From assembly GCA_941918925.1 (NCBI GenBank), contig OW799236.1, forward strand, positions 63,636,685 to 63,700,684: 64,000 bases of DNA, in the 5' to 3' direction. This stretch comes from Phyto melanocephala (Eukaryota; Arthropoda; Insecta; Diptera; Rhinophoridae). Positions 1-11,455 of the stretch are shown here, in pieces (position 1 is the first letter of the stretch; every line of letters starts with the position of its first letter). The notes beneath the pieces were generated by a model. That model was not told where the DNA came from. It saw only the letters and a program-made list of their open reading frames with translations, and searched no databases. Made by a program: the position numbers and the translations under genes.

Positions 1-1859
1 TGTCTACGTCCACGGACACCACACCGAAAAACTAAACCATTTTCTAGTACATACCCTTCCAGGTTTTCCTCTTCTAACTTACTTCGAATAGCTAGAATTG
101 ACTCGTCTCTATTCTGAGCAATTTGTATATTTAAATCAACATCATTACTATCGATAACCGCAATAACTGGTGCGCGACTAAGTGCATCAACGTGTGCCAT
201 TAATTCTCCCCTACGATGAAGAATCCGATAATCAAAATTTTCTAACTCCAAAGCCCATCTGGCTATTCTAGGATTTATCAATTTCCTACTTAAAGTCAGC
301 GTAAGCGAACTACAGTCGGTCACTATTGTGAATGGGATTCCTTCTAAATATACACGGAAACGCCTCAAGGCGTATATAATAGCGAGAGTTTCCAGTTCAA
401 AACTGTGATATCTTGATTCTGTCGTTGAAGTGCATTTTGAATAGTAAGCCACTGGGTGAAACTTATTGTCTGTCTGTTTCTGCAAAAGCACTGTGCCAAA
501 ACCTTTTGAACTGGCATCCGTATGCAACTCTTTTTCACTAGAGGGATTATATACCGCTAAAACTGGAGCGTTAACTAATTTTAATTTTAGATTTTGAAAA
601 GCGTCTGTACATTCATTTGTCCAATTAAAATTCTTTTTTCTTAAACTGGTTAAGGGTCTTGCCATTCTTGAAAAATCTGAAACAAACCGACGAAAAAATG
701 AAAACAATCCTAAGCATCGTTCTACTTCCTCATGATTGGTTGGCATCGGGTATTCCTGAATTGTTTTAATATGGTCGTTGTTGGGGCGTATGCTATCTTC
801 GTTTACCCTATAACTTAAATAATCCATTTCACGATATGCGAATTTACATTTCTTTAAATTCAGCTTCAAACCGGCCTCCTTTAGTGTGCATAAAACTTCA
901 GTAAGAATCTGTAAATGCTCTTCGAGCGTCACTGTAGCTATACTTATATCGTCCAAATAAACAACGATTTTTCCTGCATCTATAAATTTTCTTAATACCA
1001 TATTGATAAAACGCTGAAATACCGCTCCCGCGTTTTTGAGGCCAAATGGCATGTAACAGTATTCAAATTGCCCCAATGGTGTAACAAAAGCTGTATATTT
1101 AATTGAGTCCTCATGTATTGGCACTTGGTGGAAACTGTTCTCAAGGTCGAGTGCCGAAAAAAAATTTTTGTTGCCTAAATAGTCTAGACAGTCTTCAATA
1201 ATAGGCAGTGGGTAATTATCTTTCAAAGTAATTTTATTTAACGAACGGTAATCGATACACATTCTCAAATTCCCATCTTTTCTTTTAACTAATACGATTG
1301 GTGAAGCATAGGGAGACTCACTTGGTCGAATTATCTTCTTTTGTAATAGCTCCTCAAGTTTAGCCTTTACTTCACACTTTTCACGATATGAGAGACGACG
1401 AGGTCCACTATATATTGGAGTGTAATTTAACAATCTGATCTTCATACAATAATCAGTTAATTTTGGACTATTAACTGTATTATTAAAATAATTTTTCCCT
1501 ATGACCGATTTAATAGAAAAAGCTTCTGTTGAATTTAATTTACCGTCAACATCGATTTTATCTTCAGTCCCAATTGCACACAATATTTGCATCAATTCCC
1601 CACATTCTTCATTATCCTCAACAATTTCTAAAGAATTGTCGCAATCGCTGTTAGACCTTTCTAAATCAGAAGCAATCGTATCACTCTCTTTTGAATATTC
1701 TACTGTTTTCTGAACACATTTGTTATATGCTTCAGTTTTCACAATTTCATTTTCGCTATTACATATATAAAAAGGCAACTCACTAAATAATTTGATTTCA
1801 TTTTCATAGGTTGGGACTTCAACTACTGTTTGGGAATCTCTGTACAAATTAAACGTCAT
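1..1859 (-). CDS. gypsy pol: reverse transcriptase and RNase H (partial)
   Basis: The frame that starts with ATG at 1859 stays open to the left edge, about 619 codons. RT landmarks in order: LRMCIDYRSLN (finger region), a FSALDLENSFHQ block, MPFGLKNAGAVFQRF, then the catalytic YLDD box near 955-965. RNase H follows, with TDASSKGFGTVLLQ near 510 and the DALSR motif near 190. The usual FLGY-type block reads YLSYRV here, a small deviation. The enzyme copies element RNA into DNA inside the capsid particle. Integrase is outside the window. Upstream of 1859 the frame closes at a TAA at 1887-1889, so translation must normally enter from the protease frame. Confidence 0.9.
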   Translation of the reverse strand, partial: MTFNLYRDSQTVVEVPTYENEIKLFSELPFYICNSENEIVKTEAYNKCVQKTVEYSKESDTIASDLERSNSDCDNSLEIVEDNEECGELMQILCAIGTEDKIDVDGKLNSTEAFSIKSVIGKNYFNNTVNSPKLTDYCMKIRLLNYTPIYSGPRRLSYREKCEVKAKLEELLQKKIIRPSESPYASPIVLVKRKDGNLRMCIDYRSLNKITLKDNYPLPIIEDCLDYLGNKNFFSALDLENSFHQVPIHEDSIKYTAFVTPLGQFEYCYMPFGLKNAGAVFQRFINMVLRKFIDAGKIVVYLDDISIATVTLEEHLQILTEVLCTLKEAGLKLNLKKCKFAYREMDYLSYRVNEDSIRPNNDHIKTIQEYPMPTNHEEVERCLGLFSFFRRFVSDFSRMARPLTSLRKKNFNWTNECTDAFQNLKLKLVNAPVLAVYNPSSEKELHTDASSKGFGTVLLQKQTDNKFHPVAYYSKCTSTTESRYHSFELETLAIIYALRRFRVYLEGIPFTIVTDCSSLTLTLSRKLINPRIARWALELENFDYRILHRRGELMAHVDALSRAPVIAVIDSNDVDLNIQIAQNRDESILAIRSKLEEENLEGYVLENGLVFRCGVRGRR

Positions 1860-1882
1860 AAGCGCACTGGCAATATTTTTAT

Positions 1883-2122
1883 TTATTTATTATTATTATT
1901 TTCATTTTTTAAATTCAGTTTCAAAAGTTCAATTTTATCATATTGTAATATTATTTGACATAAACGAATATTTAGTTTTTGTAAAAGATCACGTCCAATC
2001 AAAAAAGGCATAACAGATTCTTCATCTGGTAAAATAATAAAATTGTGTAATACTTTTTGGCCTCCGAAAAAAATTTCACATTCGATATGACCGACCATAC
2101 TAATGGTTTTTGTTTCCAACAC
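1883..2122 (-). pseudogene. gypsy retropepsin C-terminal part, frame-separated from pol
   Basis: A 79-residue minus-strand frame ends in FLIGRDLLQKLNI, the hydrophobic-hydrophobic-G-x-D block that closes retropepsin folds. The catalytic DSG/DTG triad is not in this frame. The frame then runs into a low-complexity tract of AAT and AAAT units (about 1881-1901) and stops, while RT lies in a different frame just beyond. I infer that expansion of this short repeat separated protease and RT frames; a programmed frameshift is the alternative. Confidence 0.6.
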
Positions 2123-2187
2123 CGCGATAACACGTCAATTTCTTTTCTTCTTCGATTGCAAAAGGTACTAACGATTCTTTTACACAA

Positions 2188-3802
2188 CTAATGGGCTTCC
2201 AGTGTCAAAGAGAGAAAATATTCCATTACCTCAGTGCGCTTATAAGGTTTAATAAAGGCAACACTTACCATTTGGAATGCATCGAGAGACTCATCCTGTT
2301 GTACATCAACTAAAGCAGCAGTGGCACTCTTCTTTCTGGGACAATCCTGATGGAAGTGCCCCACCTCTGCGCACACAAAGCATGAATTGGGGGGCCGGTT
2401 TGGTTTTGGGCACCAGCTTTGGAAGTGTCCAAATTGAGAACAGTTGAAGCATCGAATTTCCCCACCAGTTGTCTTAGCAGTGTTGTTTGAAATTGCAGCA
2501 GCACTTCTTGGCTTGTTTACATCATTTGTGTTGACTGTTCTTACAGAGCCCACTCGAAGCTGTTGACGTCGTTGTTCATATCTATCCATATGCTTTATTA
2601 ATTCATCGATATTGTTAGCACCGTATAGATAGGTTACTGCATTGCTGTTGTCTGGTATGCCGTCGATAATAATATCCACCATTTCCTGTTCATCAATGTC
2701 TGTCTTACTGGCAATTGATTGCATTGAAACCACATAACTCAAGCACGATTCGTATGGTTTCAATGAACGTGAACGCAGCTGTTGATACACCTGTTGACGA
2801 GACACCGATCGTTTGAACGTCTTTATCATCTTCAACTTAAGATTCTCATAATCTAACAGGCCCAGATTGGTGACATATTTTTTGTGGTTCCATCTAACCG
2901 ACGTCGGACAGCCACACATTTCTTCTTATCAGAATAGCCGCACATGTTTGAATAATCTTCAAATTCTACAAACCACTTTGTTATGTCGTAGTGGTCGTCT
3001 CCGTTGAATAATGGTATGGCCACATCTAGTTCTGCCAGATCAATGCGTCGGACGTTGGAGAGACGATGATCACCTTCCTCCAACAAACGTATTTGCTGCT
3101 GTAACTTCAGCATTTCTAGACGAATTCCCAATTTTTTTAATTCTTCTTCTTCAGATGTATTTGAAAGATGAACAGTGGCATCGGGGACGTTGTTTGAGGC
3201 ATTAGTAAATACTGAAGCGCCTGCAGATGGTACATTAACAGCATGTGCACCAACTCCAACAGGACCTGCAGCAGCAGAATTTTTGCCGTGTGGCGTATCA
3301 AAAATTTGGGCAACAGGGACTCTAGCAGCATGTTCTTGATCATCAGGGTTTTTGGCGGCGTAAATCTTGACAGCAGGAACTTTAGCATTAAGGACAGCAG
3401 TAATTTGGGCAGCAGATCTTTTGCAGCGCGTACTTCAAAGTTTTCACCATCAGATTCTTCGGCATCAGACAATATGGCCGTCATATTGTTATCAGCAGGT
3501 GTCATGGCCAAGGGGTTAACGTCTTTAAATTTTTCCTTATTTTCTGTTGATGCATCAGGTGTTTCATTTGTTTGAATAGCGTTACTCAAATTTTTTCCAG
3601 ATTTTTCATTTTTGCAAACTTCGTCATATAACATACGAAGCTGAACTAAAGTGGCAGATTCTGGAAAAGCAATGCCAGCGTCAGCGAGAGCCATCATGAG
3701 CACCGATCGGTTGGGACGCAAATCCATTTTAATCTGTTGATAAGTTACCAATCCTTCAGTAAAAACACTTTTTTTTTGATTTTCCAAAGGTGTACCCCAC
3801 AC
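2188..3802 (-). pseudogene. gypsy gag with two CCHC zinc knuckles, broken in three frames
   Basis: Three minus-strand frames make up one gag. The N-terminal piece (3137-3802) most likely starts at the ATG at 3727 (MDLRPNRSVL), giving a SAP-like start; the longer frame to 3802 lacks support. Around 3425 the reading moves to the frame containing SEEEELKKLGIRLEML, and around 2880 it moves again to the capsid piece with FKRSVSRQQVYQQLRSR. Two CCHC knuckles follow: CFNCSQFGHFQSWC and CFVCAEVGHFHQDC (about 2325-2450). The knuckles bind genomic RNA for packaging. Two frameshifts make this copy non-functional. Confidence 0.85.
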
Positions 3803-4127
3803 CTGATTTTATAATAGATATATAATATTTATTTATTGGGTTTTTACAAACGTGTTTTTTTTATTTCTTCTTTAAGAACTTACTCTACTCAGAATGTGCC
3901 GGAAATTGAGTTCCTTGATTTGGTTGCACTTTTCAAATCATCTGTCTGTTATACATATACGCATTTTGCTGCACTTATGCAAACAGATGTAATGCATCAG
4001 TGTTGCCAAATCGCAGATCACTACAAAATGTTAATTAAATTTCAATAGTGTTTAAAGTGATATATTGAAAATATTTTATAAAAATTAAATTTGTGATAAA
4101 AATAAAACTTAAACCTATTATTAAGTC

Positions 4128-4328
4128 ATGGCAAAATGTTATATATGCAATAAAAGTAGGATAAGTGGAACAGGGACTTTTTTTAAAGTTCCAAAGGATG
4201 TTGGTAAGAGGAAAAAGTGGAGTGAGATATGTCACACAAAATTTTCGTCAAACGCATTGTTATGTGAGGATATTTTTTTACCAATGCAAGTTATAAAAAT
4301 GAAACATAAAGCAATATTATTGAATTAG
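4128..4328 (+). pseudogene. THAP zinc-finger fragment, probably from a P-like transposon
   Basis: This 66-residue ORF has the THAP layout: CYICNKSRISG at the start, FFKVPKD, KRKKWSEIC, and a final LLCEDIF where the family has C-x2-H-F; the metal-binding His is replaced by Ile, so the C2CH finger is broken. THAP fingers are the DNA-binding domain of P-element-like transposases and of domesticated THAP proteins. No transposase body follows. The fragment closely resembles the start of the P-like remnant at 58.6 kb (KRKEKWSKIC), so I infer a shared family. Confidence 0.6.
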
Positions 4329-4329
4329 A

Positions 4330-4938
4330 AAACAAAAGAGAATTGCATTTTCATAAAGCATTGCACCCTTTACTATTCTTCTTTCCTCTTTTATCTATAA
4401 GCTCAAAAATTTTGCAACAAAAGCTCTTTAATATTGACGATGACTTAGTATGTATTATTTAAAATTTATTTTATTTGCATTATTCTTACTTTTTAATTGT
4501 TCTTTTCTCCGTGAAACAACTTGTCCTATTTCAAATACAAACTGCCAAATAAGCAGTTAAACTAATTTTAGCAACAGCCACTGTAAAAACCGAATCCCAA
4601 CTGTCTTTTGACCAATTGTTAACCGTGCCTTAATTTGTTTCTCAAGTTATGTTTGTTTATATTAATTAGTTTTTCATAATTCTTACATTAACAATATGAT
4701 TCGTGTGTTTGAACTAAATCTTGTTTTATATAGTACGTACTTCTAGTTAACCATTTGTTTTTTTTTTATAAAATTTTTATTTATAAAAAAAAAATTTCTT
4801 ACAAAATTCAAAGAACTTTTACTAAAAATAAAATAATGGTATAAAATTATATAATACCACTTCATAAAATGTGCAATAATTTTTTTTTTTTTAAGTATAA
4901 TAATTAAATATGGTCACACTATTTTGGAAACTATAACA
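4330..4938. other. AT-rich stretch without recognisable feature
   Basis: Low-complexity AT-rich sequence with poly-A and poly-T runs. I see no ORF, repeat copy or structure here. It may be the flank or the remainder of the THAP fragment. Confidence 0.5.
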
Positions 4939-5059
4939 ATAAATCATTTTAATAATAATTATCTAGTTTTTTGACCTTTTTTAATTTAAATATTAACTAA
5001 AATTATTTAAGCTCGAGGTATTTTAATTAATTCAAATAATATATTTAATTTTTATTAAT

Positions 5060-5108
5060 TCTTCCAATATTTCGCTACTCCGTTGAGTAGCATCGTCGGG
5101 AAATATTT
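5060..5108 (-). ncRNA. Hammerhead-like motif in PLE-1 terminal region (minus copy)
   Basis: Read on the minus strand: CCGACGA (consensus CUGANGA with one change), then a perfect 7-bp hairpin GCTACTC-AACG-GAGTAGC, then GAAA. This is the hammerhead core order: conserved box, stem II, GAAA. A short AUAU after the core could form only a minimal stem III. The U-to-C change in the conserved box suggests this copy cannot cleave. Confidence 0.5.
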
Positions 5109-5339
5109 GTTTTTATTTTTTTTGTAAAAATTTTTTTGTGTGAAAAAATAAATTTGAAATAACAAACTTTTGAAAACATTTAACATATAAATTTCAACAT
5201 TTTGTCATATGAAAAAATTGTGTAAAAAAGTACTAACTTAAAAATTAACAAACAGTTCAATAATATGTATATAATAAGAAATTATATGTGCATATATGTA
5301 ATGTGTTATTTTTTTATGTATTAAATGTCTGTAGCTCTG

Positions 5340-8203
5340 AGCAACATTATCAGTGTCTGCCTTATAGTTAATTCTAAGTGTTGATGGTACATTAATAATT
5401 TGTAACATTTCTAACATAAATCTGCGCTTATAATTAACTTCTGTGTTTAAAACTGAAACATTTTCAAAGTTTGGAAAGTGATTTAATTAAGAACAATGAG
5501 AGGATAATGCTGTCTTTTGTGAATTTATATTATCCCTATGCCTTTGGTCAGACTTATGTCCAGAAATTCTTGTTTTCAGTTTATTTTTAGTCGTACCTAT
5601 ATACACTTTACTACATTTCTCACTATCATTACCACCACAAGGTATCTTATATACTAAATTCGATCTATCCCATTTCTGCATTCTGTCTTTTGTCTTACTA
5701 AATAAATTATCTATTGTATTAAATGTTTTATAGGCCATCCCATATCTATTTGTGTCAAAAACTTTAAATTTCCTTATCCTTTCCGATACTCCCGGTACAT
5801 AAGTCAATGACTTATAGATTTTTGGCTCAACAATATTCCTTGAATTATTATCATTTCTATAGTCAAATTTAGCAATTAATTTATAAATTAATCTAATAGG
5901 AAAATCATTATCCTTAAGAATATTCATAACAATTTTTCGATTCTTCCTATGAAAATACCTGTGACTTATCGTAAGTACTCTATCTATAAAGTTTTTCGCC
6001 GTATTAATAATAACTTTCTTACTATGCCTAGAAAAATAATTAATAAGTCTCTCTGAAGCAGTTGGTTTTTGATACCAATTTGTTATTAAATTTCCACTTA
6101 TTCTTATTACTAGTGTATCTAAATATGGGAGTTTAAAATCCTTCTCTATCTCTCTATAGTAAATTTAATGCAAGAATTAAAACTATTCATAGAATCTAAC
6201 ATTTCATCAACAGAAAATTTAGAGATGACACAAAATAAATCATCTACATATTTTATCATTAATCTAGGTTTTACACTTAATTTACCAATACAATTGTCCA
6301 ATAGTTTCTCCATCACTATATCAGCAACAATAGAAGAAGCTGGTGAACCCATTGGAAGTCCCTCTTGCTGTTGAAATATCTTTTCATTATATTGAAAGTA
6401 TCTATTATCTTCTATACAAAATTTAAGAATACGTAAAAATAAAGTCTTTTCAATCCTAATGTATTTCCCAATAACATCCCATTTCTCTTCTATAACTTGC
6501 AATGCTAACTGTACAGTTATACTAGGAAATAACGATACTACATCAAATGAAATCAATAACTCATCATCCTGTGTTTTCCGATCTTTAATCCTATTCCCAG
6601 CAAAAAAAATTGGAAGTAGTGCAAAGCGAATTACATTTACAAGACTTCTAAATCAATTATGTAAAAGCATTAATTCTAAATGACTTCTTAACTACAAAAT
6701 AATTTGTCATAAATGATGTGCTTAAAAATGAATGCAACATCATGCAAAATATCTTAAAGAATTCATGTAAACAAACAAATTAACACATGAAATATCCGAT
6801 AATTGTCACCAAATATGCATGAGTTCCATGCACTTATTAGAATGGAGTGCAGTTCATGAAAATATTCATGTAAACATATGATCTCCAATGACACGCTAAT
6901 GTTAAAATCATTAGTGTTTTCACCTAAATTTAATCACTTCGTCGCCAGTTGAACCTCTGCAAAATCACTTTTTTGTCATAGATTTTTTTGCTGGGTTCTT
7001 AAACTCTACTGAGTTTTTTACGTTATAATTCGAATTTTCAGTTATCCTATTCAAAATATTCGTTATATATTTACACAATCCATAACTAGGAGAATCTACA
7101 AAACAACAAATCGGTCTTAAAGGAAAATCATCCTTGTGAATTTTCGGAAGTCCATATATTCTAGGTGCATTTGCAACATTTGTCTTAAGTGTATTCCTTT
7201 CATTAATTGTGATAAACCTACCTTTAAAAAGTTCCTCAACTAAAACATTATTTATCTTTAGCAATCTACTCGTAGGATCCTTAATTATCAATTTATATTT
7301 CCTATCATTCACAATATTTTCCATCCTAATGTCATAATATTGTCTCTTTAAAGCTACAGTGGTGTTACCTTTATCAGCCCTTAAAATAAGTAAATCTTTA
7401 TTCACTTTGAAAAATCTATTCGTTTCATCAACTCTGTTTAATATAAACTTATCCCTATTAGTCAAACTCGTTTTATTCAAATGGTTATCAATAATTGTCG
7501 TTAGTTTTGTTCTAGCTATTTCCTGTTCTTCTTTATCCTGTATAGTCTGTATAAAATCCTCCCCTTCAGTTATAATTCTTAAAGTCGGAAATTCCTCCCT
7601 CCTAATAGGTAAAGCGTGTTTATGTCCTAGTGATAATGTCCATTTTACACTATCAGGAATATCTATATTTGTCTTATTTACAAACCATTTACTATTTAAC
7701 TTAATTCCAAACTCCTTAATTTGTAAATTTTGCAAACAATTAAATTTCTTAATATGTATATTCTTAACCTTATTATTAAATGAAGCTGATAATCTGTCTT
7801 CAAACTGTAAAAATTCTTCCATCTCATCTGAAGTAAAATAATATTTCAAATTTATTTTTATTATCGCTAACTCACTTTGAAAATGCTTCAGTAATTCATG
7901 TTTTTCTCTCAACGTTAATCTTAAAATTTTGTTTTGGAAATCTGCCGTATATTTTTTGATATTCTGCTGAATTCCAGGTAGCCCCTTTGAACCAAAAATA
8001 CTTGTTAAATTTTTTGTTGAATTGGCAATAAATTTTGGAATTATCCCTGCGTTTCTGCATCTAATAAGGAAAGTAATTGTTGATTTTATCTTGATAGTTT
8101 TATCCCTAGTAGTTTTGAATTTATTGATGATTCTTATAACTTGTTGATTCTTCTTAAATTTATTGTAACCCATTCTTGATTTGCTTAAGTTTTTCGTGCT
8201 CAC
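5340..8203 (-). pseudogene. PLE-1 polyprotein: Penelope RT plus GIY-YIG endonuclease
   Basis: The N-terminal part (8203-6996) has the Penelope signatures ADKGNTTVAL and APRIYGLPKIHK. The RT core follows with ISFDVVSLFPSI, QEGLPMGSPASSIVAD and KYVDDLFCV (about 6250-6556). The C-terminal part (5927-5487) is a GIY-YIG-type endonuclease region with LVYKIPCGG, KVYIGTTKNKLKTR and a downstream His/Lys block. Breaks: a 400-bp TIR element at 6596-6995 whose removal restores the frame (EFKN to RIKDRK), a 2-nt AG duplication near 6150 that shifts the frame, and an AAA-to-TAA stop at about 5489, where the plus copy still reads Lys. Otherwise nearly intact. Product: RT and nuclease for target-primed copying. 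Confidence 0.88.
6596..6995. mobile_element. 400-bp non-autonomous TIR element inside PLE-1
   Basis: Perfect 13-bp inverted ends CCCAGCAAAAAAA / TTTTTTTGCTGGG bound a 400-bp AT-rich insert without an ORF. Taking it out joins the PLE-1 reading frame exactly, which fixes the boundaries. The duplicated target appears to be only 2 bp (TT on the plus strand). Superfamily not recognised. Confidence 0.75.
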
Positions 8204-8242
8204 TTTATTTATAATAATTATCTAGTTTTTTGACCTTTTTTA

Positions 8243-8545
8243 ATGCAGAAATGGGATAGATCGAATTTAGTATATAAGATACCTTGTGGTGGTAATGATA
8301 GTGAGAAATGTAGTAAAGTGTATATAGGTACGACTAAAAATAAACTGAAAACAAGAATTTCTGGACATAAGTCTGACCAAAGGCATAGGGATAATATAAA
8401 TTCACAAAAGACAGCATTATCCTCTCATTGTTCTAAATTAAATCACTTTCCAAACTTTGAAAATGTTTCAGTTTTAAACACAGAAGTTAATTATAAGCGT
8501 AGATTTATGTTAGAAATGTTACAAATTATTAATGTACATCAACAC
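8243..8545 (+). pseudogene. PLE-1 GIY-YIG endonuclease end (plus copy)
   Basis: This inverted copy repeats the endonuclease C-terminus almost base for base: MQKWDRSNLVYKIPCGG, KVYIGTTKNKLKTR, SSHCSKLNHFPNF and LEMLQIINV. It keeps the Lys codon that is a stop in the minus copy and extends about 35 residues further. It lacks RT. The sequence is cut at about 8545 by a nested insertion and resumes at about 13126 with the 3' terminal region. Confidence 0.85.
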
Positions 8546-9619
8546 TTAAGGTAGGATCACACGATTGCCGTAATGCACCAATTTCCAAAATTTTTTGTAT
8601 CCCAATTGTGTGATTGCACAATAAATTGGTTCATGTGACAATCGCGGATAATATTGTGCTTGTTTTAACCAATCAAATGCAACTCTGGTGGGGCAACCGT
8701 GTGACCACTTTAAATACAACAGCGCGGCAATAAAAATGTCAAAAGTGGGCCAATATTTATTGTGTTCTTTAGCGGAAATCAAAGTTTACAATACGCGCCA
8801 ACATTTTAATTTTTTTTGCGTGCTTCAATTATTTGTGGTTTGTGATCAAAAAGTTTTTCTTTGCATGATTATACTTTTTAATTACATACATAAATTTAAC
8901 CCAGTTAAGCTTTGCGTAGGGTGAGTTTTCCTAAGTTCGGCATGCACCAATAGTCGGCAGTTTTGACTTTAAAGTTTAATAAATAAGAATAACGATAATT
9001 TTATATATAAGTAAGATACAGATTTAGTTTAAAATACACTCATTTTTCTTTATGTAATTTTTAAATTTGATTGAGATGAGTATTTCAACCTATTTTTTAC
9101 CTCGTTCTGTGACTATCTCTCAACACGTGCGATAGAGCCTGTTTTTTAAAAATTTGTTAGTGATAGCGTCATCGTAAACAAGTATTAAATCATATAAATA
9201 ATTTAAATTATTTTTTTTACCAAAGTGGGTTTAAAAGGTAAAAGTTTATTTAAATATTGCTTCAGATATGAAAATTTTTATAAAAAATAATTTTTTGGCT
9301 TATTTTGATGGCTGCCGACATTAGGAACAATAATTTTTAAGATTTTTAATAGTCGGCCTATAATGCCGACTTCAGGAAAATTGATGTTTTCGCATATTAA
9401 GCTCAAATTATAGAAAATTGTTTAATACTCACCTCTCTTTACAATAGTTATAAAGAAAATGAGTTTAAAATAAATTTACCTAATAGTCGGCACAATTTAT
9501 ATTGAGTCTCTTATGGAATGCCGAGTATTAGAATGTAGAATCCTAAAGTCGGCAGCATTTTTATTTGTCTGGATATAGCAAAATAAAGTTATTTTTTAAG
9601 ATTCATTAGAAAAGAAGGT

Positions 9620-10620
9620 GACAACCGAAATTATAGATAGTTCAATTCTTAAAAAACCAGTCGCAGAAACAGTCTGCAGAAACAGAAAACATCATTGAAA
9701 AACACGCTATGAATCTTAAATTTAGAGAAGGTTTAACGCATACGATACAAAGACGAATAGGAGATCGTTCAACTTTTAAAATATACGCGAAAAATTAAGT
9801 CTTAAGTCCACTTAAAGTTTTAGCAGACTGAAAACACGCAACTTTTTACGCGAATTGTAGCGCTTGAAAATTATCTTAGATTAACCCATAAATACTACTA
9901 CAAATGGAAAATTTAAGTCAGTGAAAATAAAACTCAAGCTATTATATTTCCATCAACAAATCACGAAAACGCTTTCCTACTAGATGTTTATCGTCTAGGA
10001 GAATAATTATCCTATTGAAGGACGAAATTAAAAATTTAAGAGTAATCCTTGAAAAAAACTTTTATTATGTTAATTACATTTGTGAAAAGGCAATTAAGTG
10101 TAGCCGTGCCTTATATTCCTTAATTAACGGAAGATCTAAGTTAATAAAAAGATTATCACCTATGATTATCAAGTCTGGTCCCAAAAGACTGAAAATTGCG
10201 AATTATTCAAAATATAGATTAAACAATAATAATAAACATCTACCTTTTAGATATTCCAATTATCTTCTACGTAGAAACTGAAGACTTAGAAATGTTTAAT
10301 CCATTGACAAGGGAACTAACTGACTCTGTCATTTAATCAAAACTGCAGAATGTTAAATTTTGAATTAATAAGAAATTTGCTGAACAACTTGAGGATCTTT
10401 TGTTTAAAAGACACATTTTAATGATTTATTTAAATTTGTTTATATCTTCTAAGTTGATACGAGGTTTTTTATGAACAACTTTATCCTAAAACTGTGATAT
10501 TTGTAGTTTAAGATTTAAGAATTTTTGTTTTATTTCTAATCATGTTTAAGTTTTTCCTTAATTTTTAGTCAGTATGATCATATAAAATTAAATTATAAAT
10601 TTATGATTATATGGAATTGT
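9620..10620 (+). pseudogene. Decayed jockey-type LINE, RT C-terminal fragment
   Basis: The best-kept part (10015-10281) reads LRVILEKNFYYVNYICEKA, CSRALYSLINGRSKL, matching the segment after the YADD box of jockey-clade reverse transcriptases (consensus type GVxLDKxLxFxxHI...CxRALYxLINRKSKL). Flanks up to about 9620 and 10620 look like decayed RT and 3' UTR but carry many stops. Nothing functional is left. Confidence 0.55.
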
Positions 10621-10714
10621 TTAATTATCATTTGCGATGCCAACATGATTATTACATGATACTTTCATTAAACTTATAATGATTACTTGCAATCATTGTA
10701 TGTTTTATCGTGGT

Positions 10715-11455
10715 ATGTTGTCATTCCTTTTGTAATTTCTTTAATATAAATTTTTGGCCCTATAAAGTATATATATTCTGAATCCTTATAGATACAGGAA
10801 TTGATTTAGCTAAGTCCGTTTGTCTGTATGTATGTTGACATCAAATTTTTTGAAGCTACTTATAAGGTACAAGTTTATCATATACCTATGCTTTCGAGAA
10901 ATTTGCTATTGAAAATCAGTTATGTGAGCACATTACGAGCTGAAATAACACAATTTTCAAACAATTTTACCCAAATTTTGCAGCTCCTAGGGAAGTTCTT
11001 AAAGCGTTTGTTACGTATATGTGGCAACACGGCCACAACGTCGGGGTCACCAATAATATAGGGAAAAATAAATAGCCACTATATTTTATGTTTTCTTTAT
11101 ATTATTTTTATATTAATTTTATTAAAAGTTAATTTGCAAAACGTGGTGCCGATATCAATCGAAGCTGAAGCAACAGAGAGAGAATAATCAAAAAGAGTTG
11201 CCAGATCATTTTTGTCGATTCTCCATTTATGACATTTGTCAGTTGTGGCCGTGTTGCCACATATATATAAAATACATATGTACCTTTGCAACGTAAGTTG
11301 AAAATCTTGGTTTAATGAGTCAATTAACGACAGACATTTTTGAAAAAAATGTAAATTAAAAGTTCAGATTATTATGTGCATATGTATATATGATGGTACA
11401 AGCTGTGTAAAGGGTATATAAAATTCTTCACAGCCAAATATAGCGCTTTAAATTG
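10715..11455 (+). repeat. Diverged family A copy
   Basis: It contains CCCTATAAAGTATATATATT, TTGATTTAGCTAAGTCCGTT, then, after a MITE, AAGGGTATATAAAATTC and AATATAGCGCT, the same order as the better copies at 13.45 and 60.65 kb. Strongly diverged and interrupted by the 250-bp MITE at 11016-11265. Confidence 0.6.
11016..11265. mobile_element. 250-bp MITE with 24-bp perfect TIRs
   Basis: Inverted ends TATATGTGGCAACACGGCCA... and ...TGGCCGTGTTGCCACATATA match over 24 bp. The interior has no ORF. TA-rich flanks hide the target duplication. Superfamily unknown. Confidence 0.75.

Larger units (their letters stand above)
1..3802 (-). mobile_element. Ty3/gypsy-type LTR retrotransposon, 5' part, cut by window edge
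   Basis: Read on the minus strand this holds gag with zinc knuckles, a retropepsin-like piece, reverse transcriptase and RNase H, in the Ty3/gypsy order; integrase and the 3' LTR would lie beyond the left edge. No LTR or primer binding site could be recognised to the right of the gag start. Gag is broken into three frames and the protease and RT frames are separated, so this copy is probably inactive although the visible pol stretch is intact. The zinc knuckles in gag separate it from the errantivirus at 36-46 kb. Confidence 0.88.

Noticed and set aside
8546..8924. Two opposing ORFs of 78 aa
   Set aside because: They lie in the subterminal repeats of an insertion and match no family I know; likely chance.
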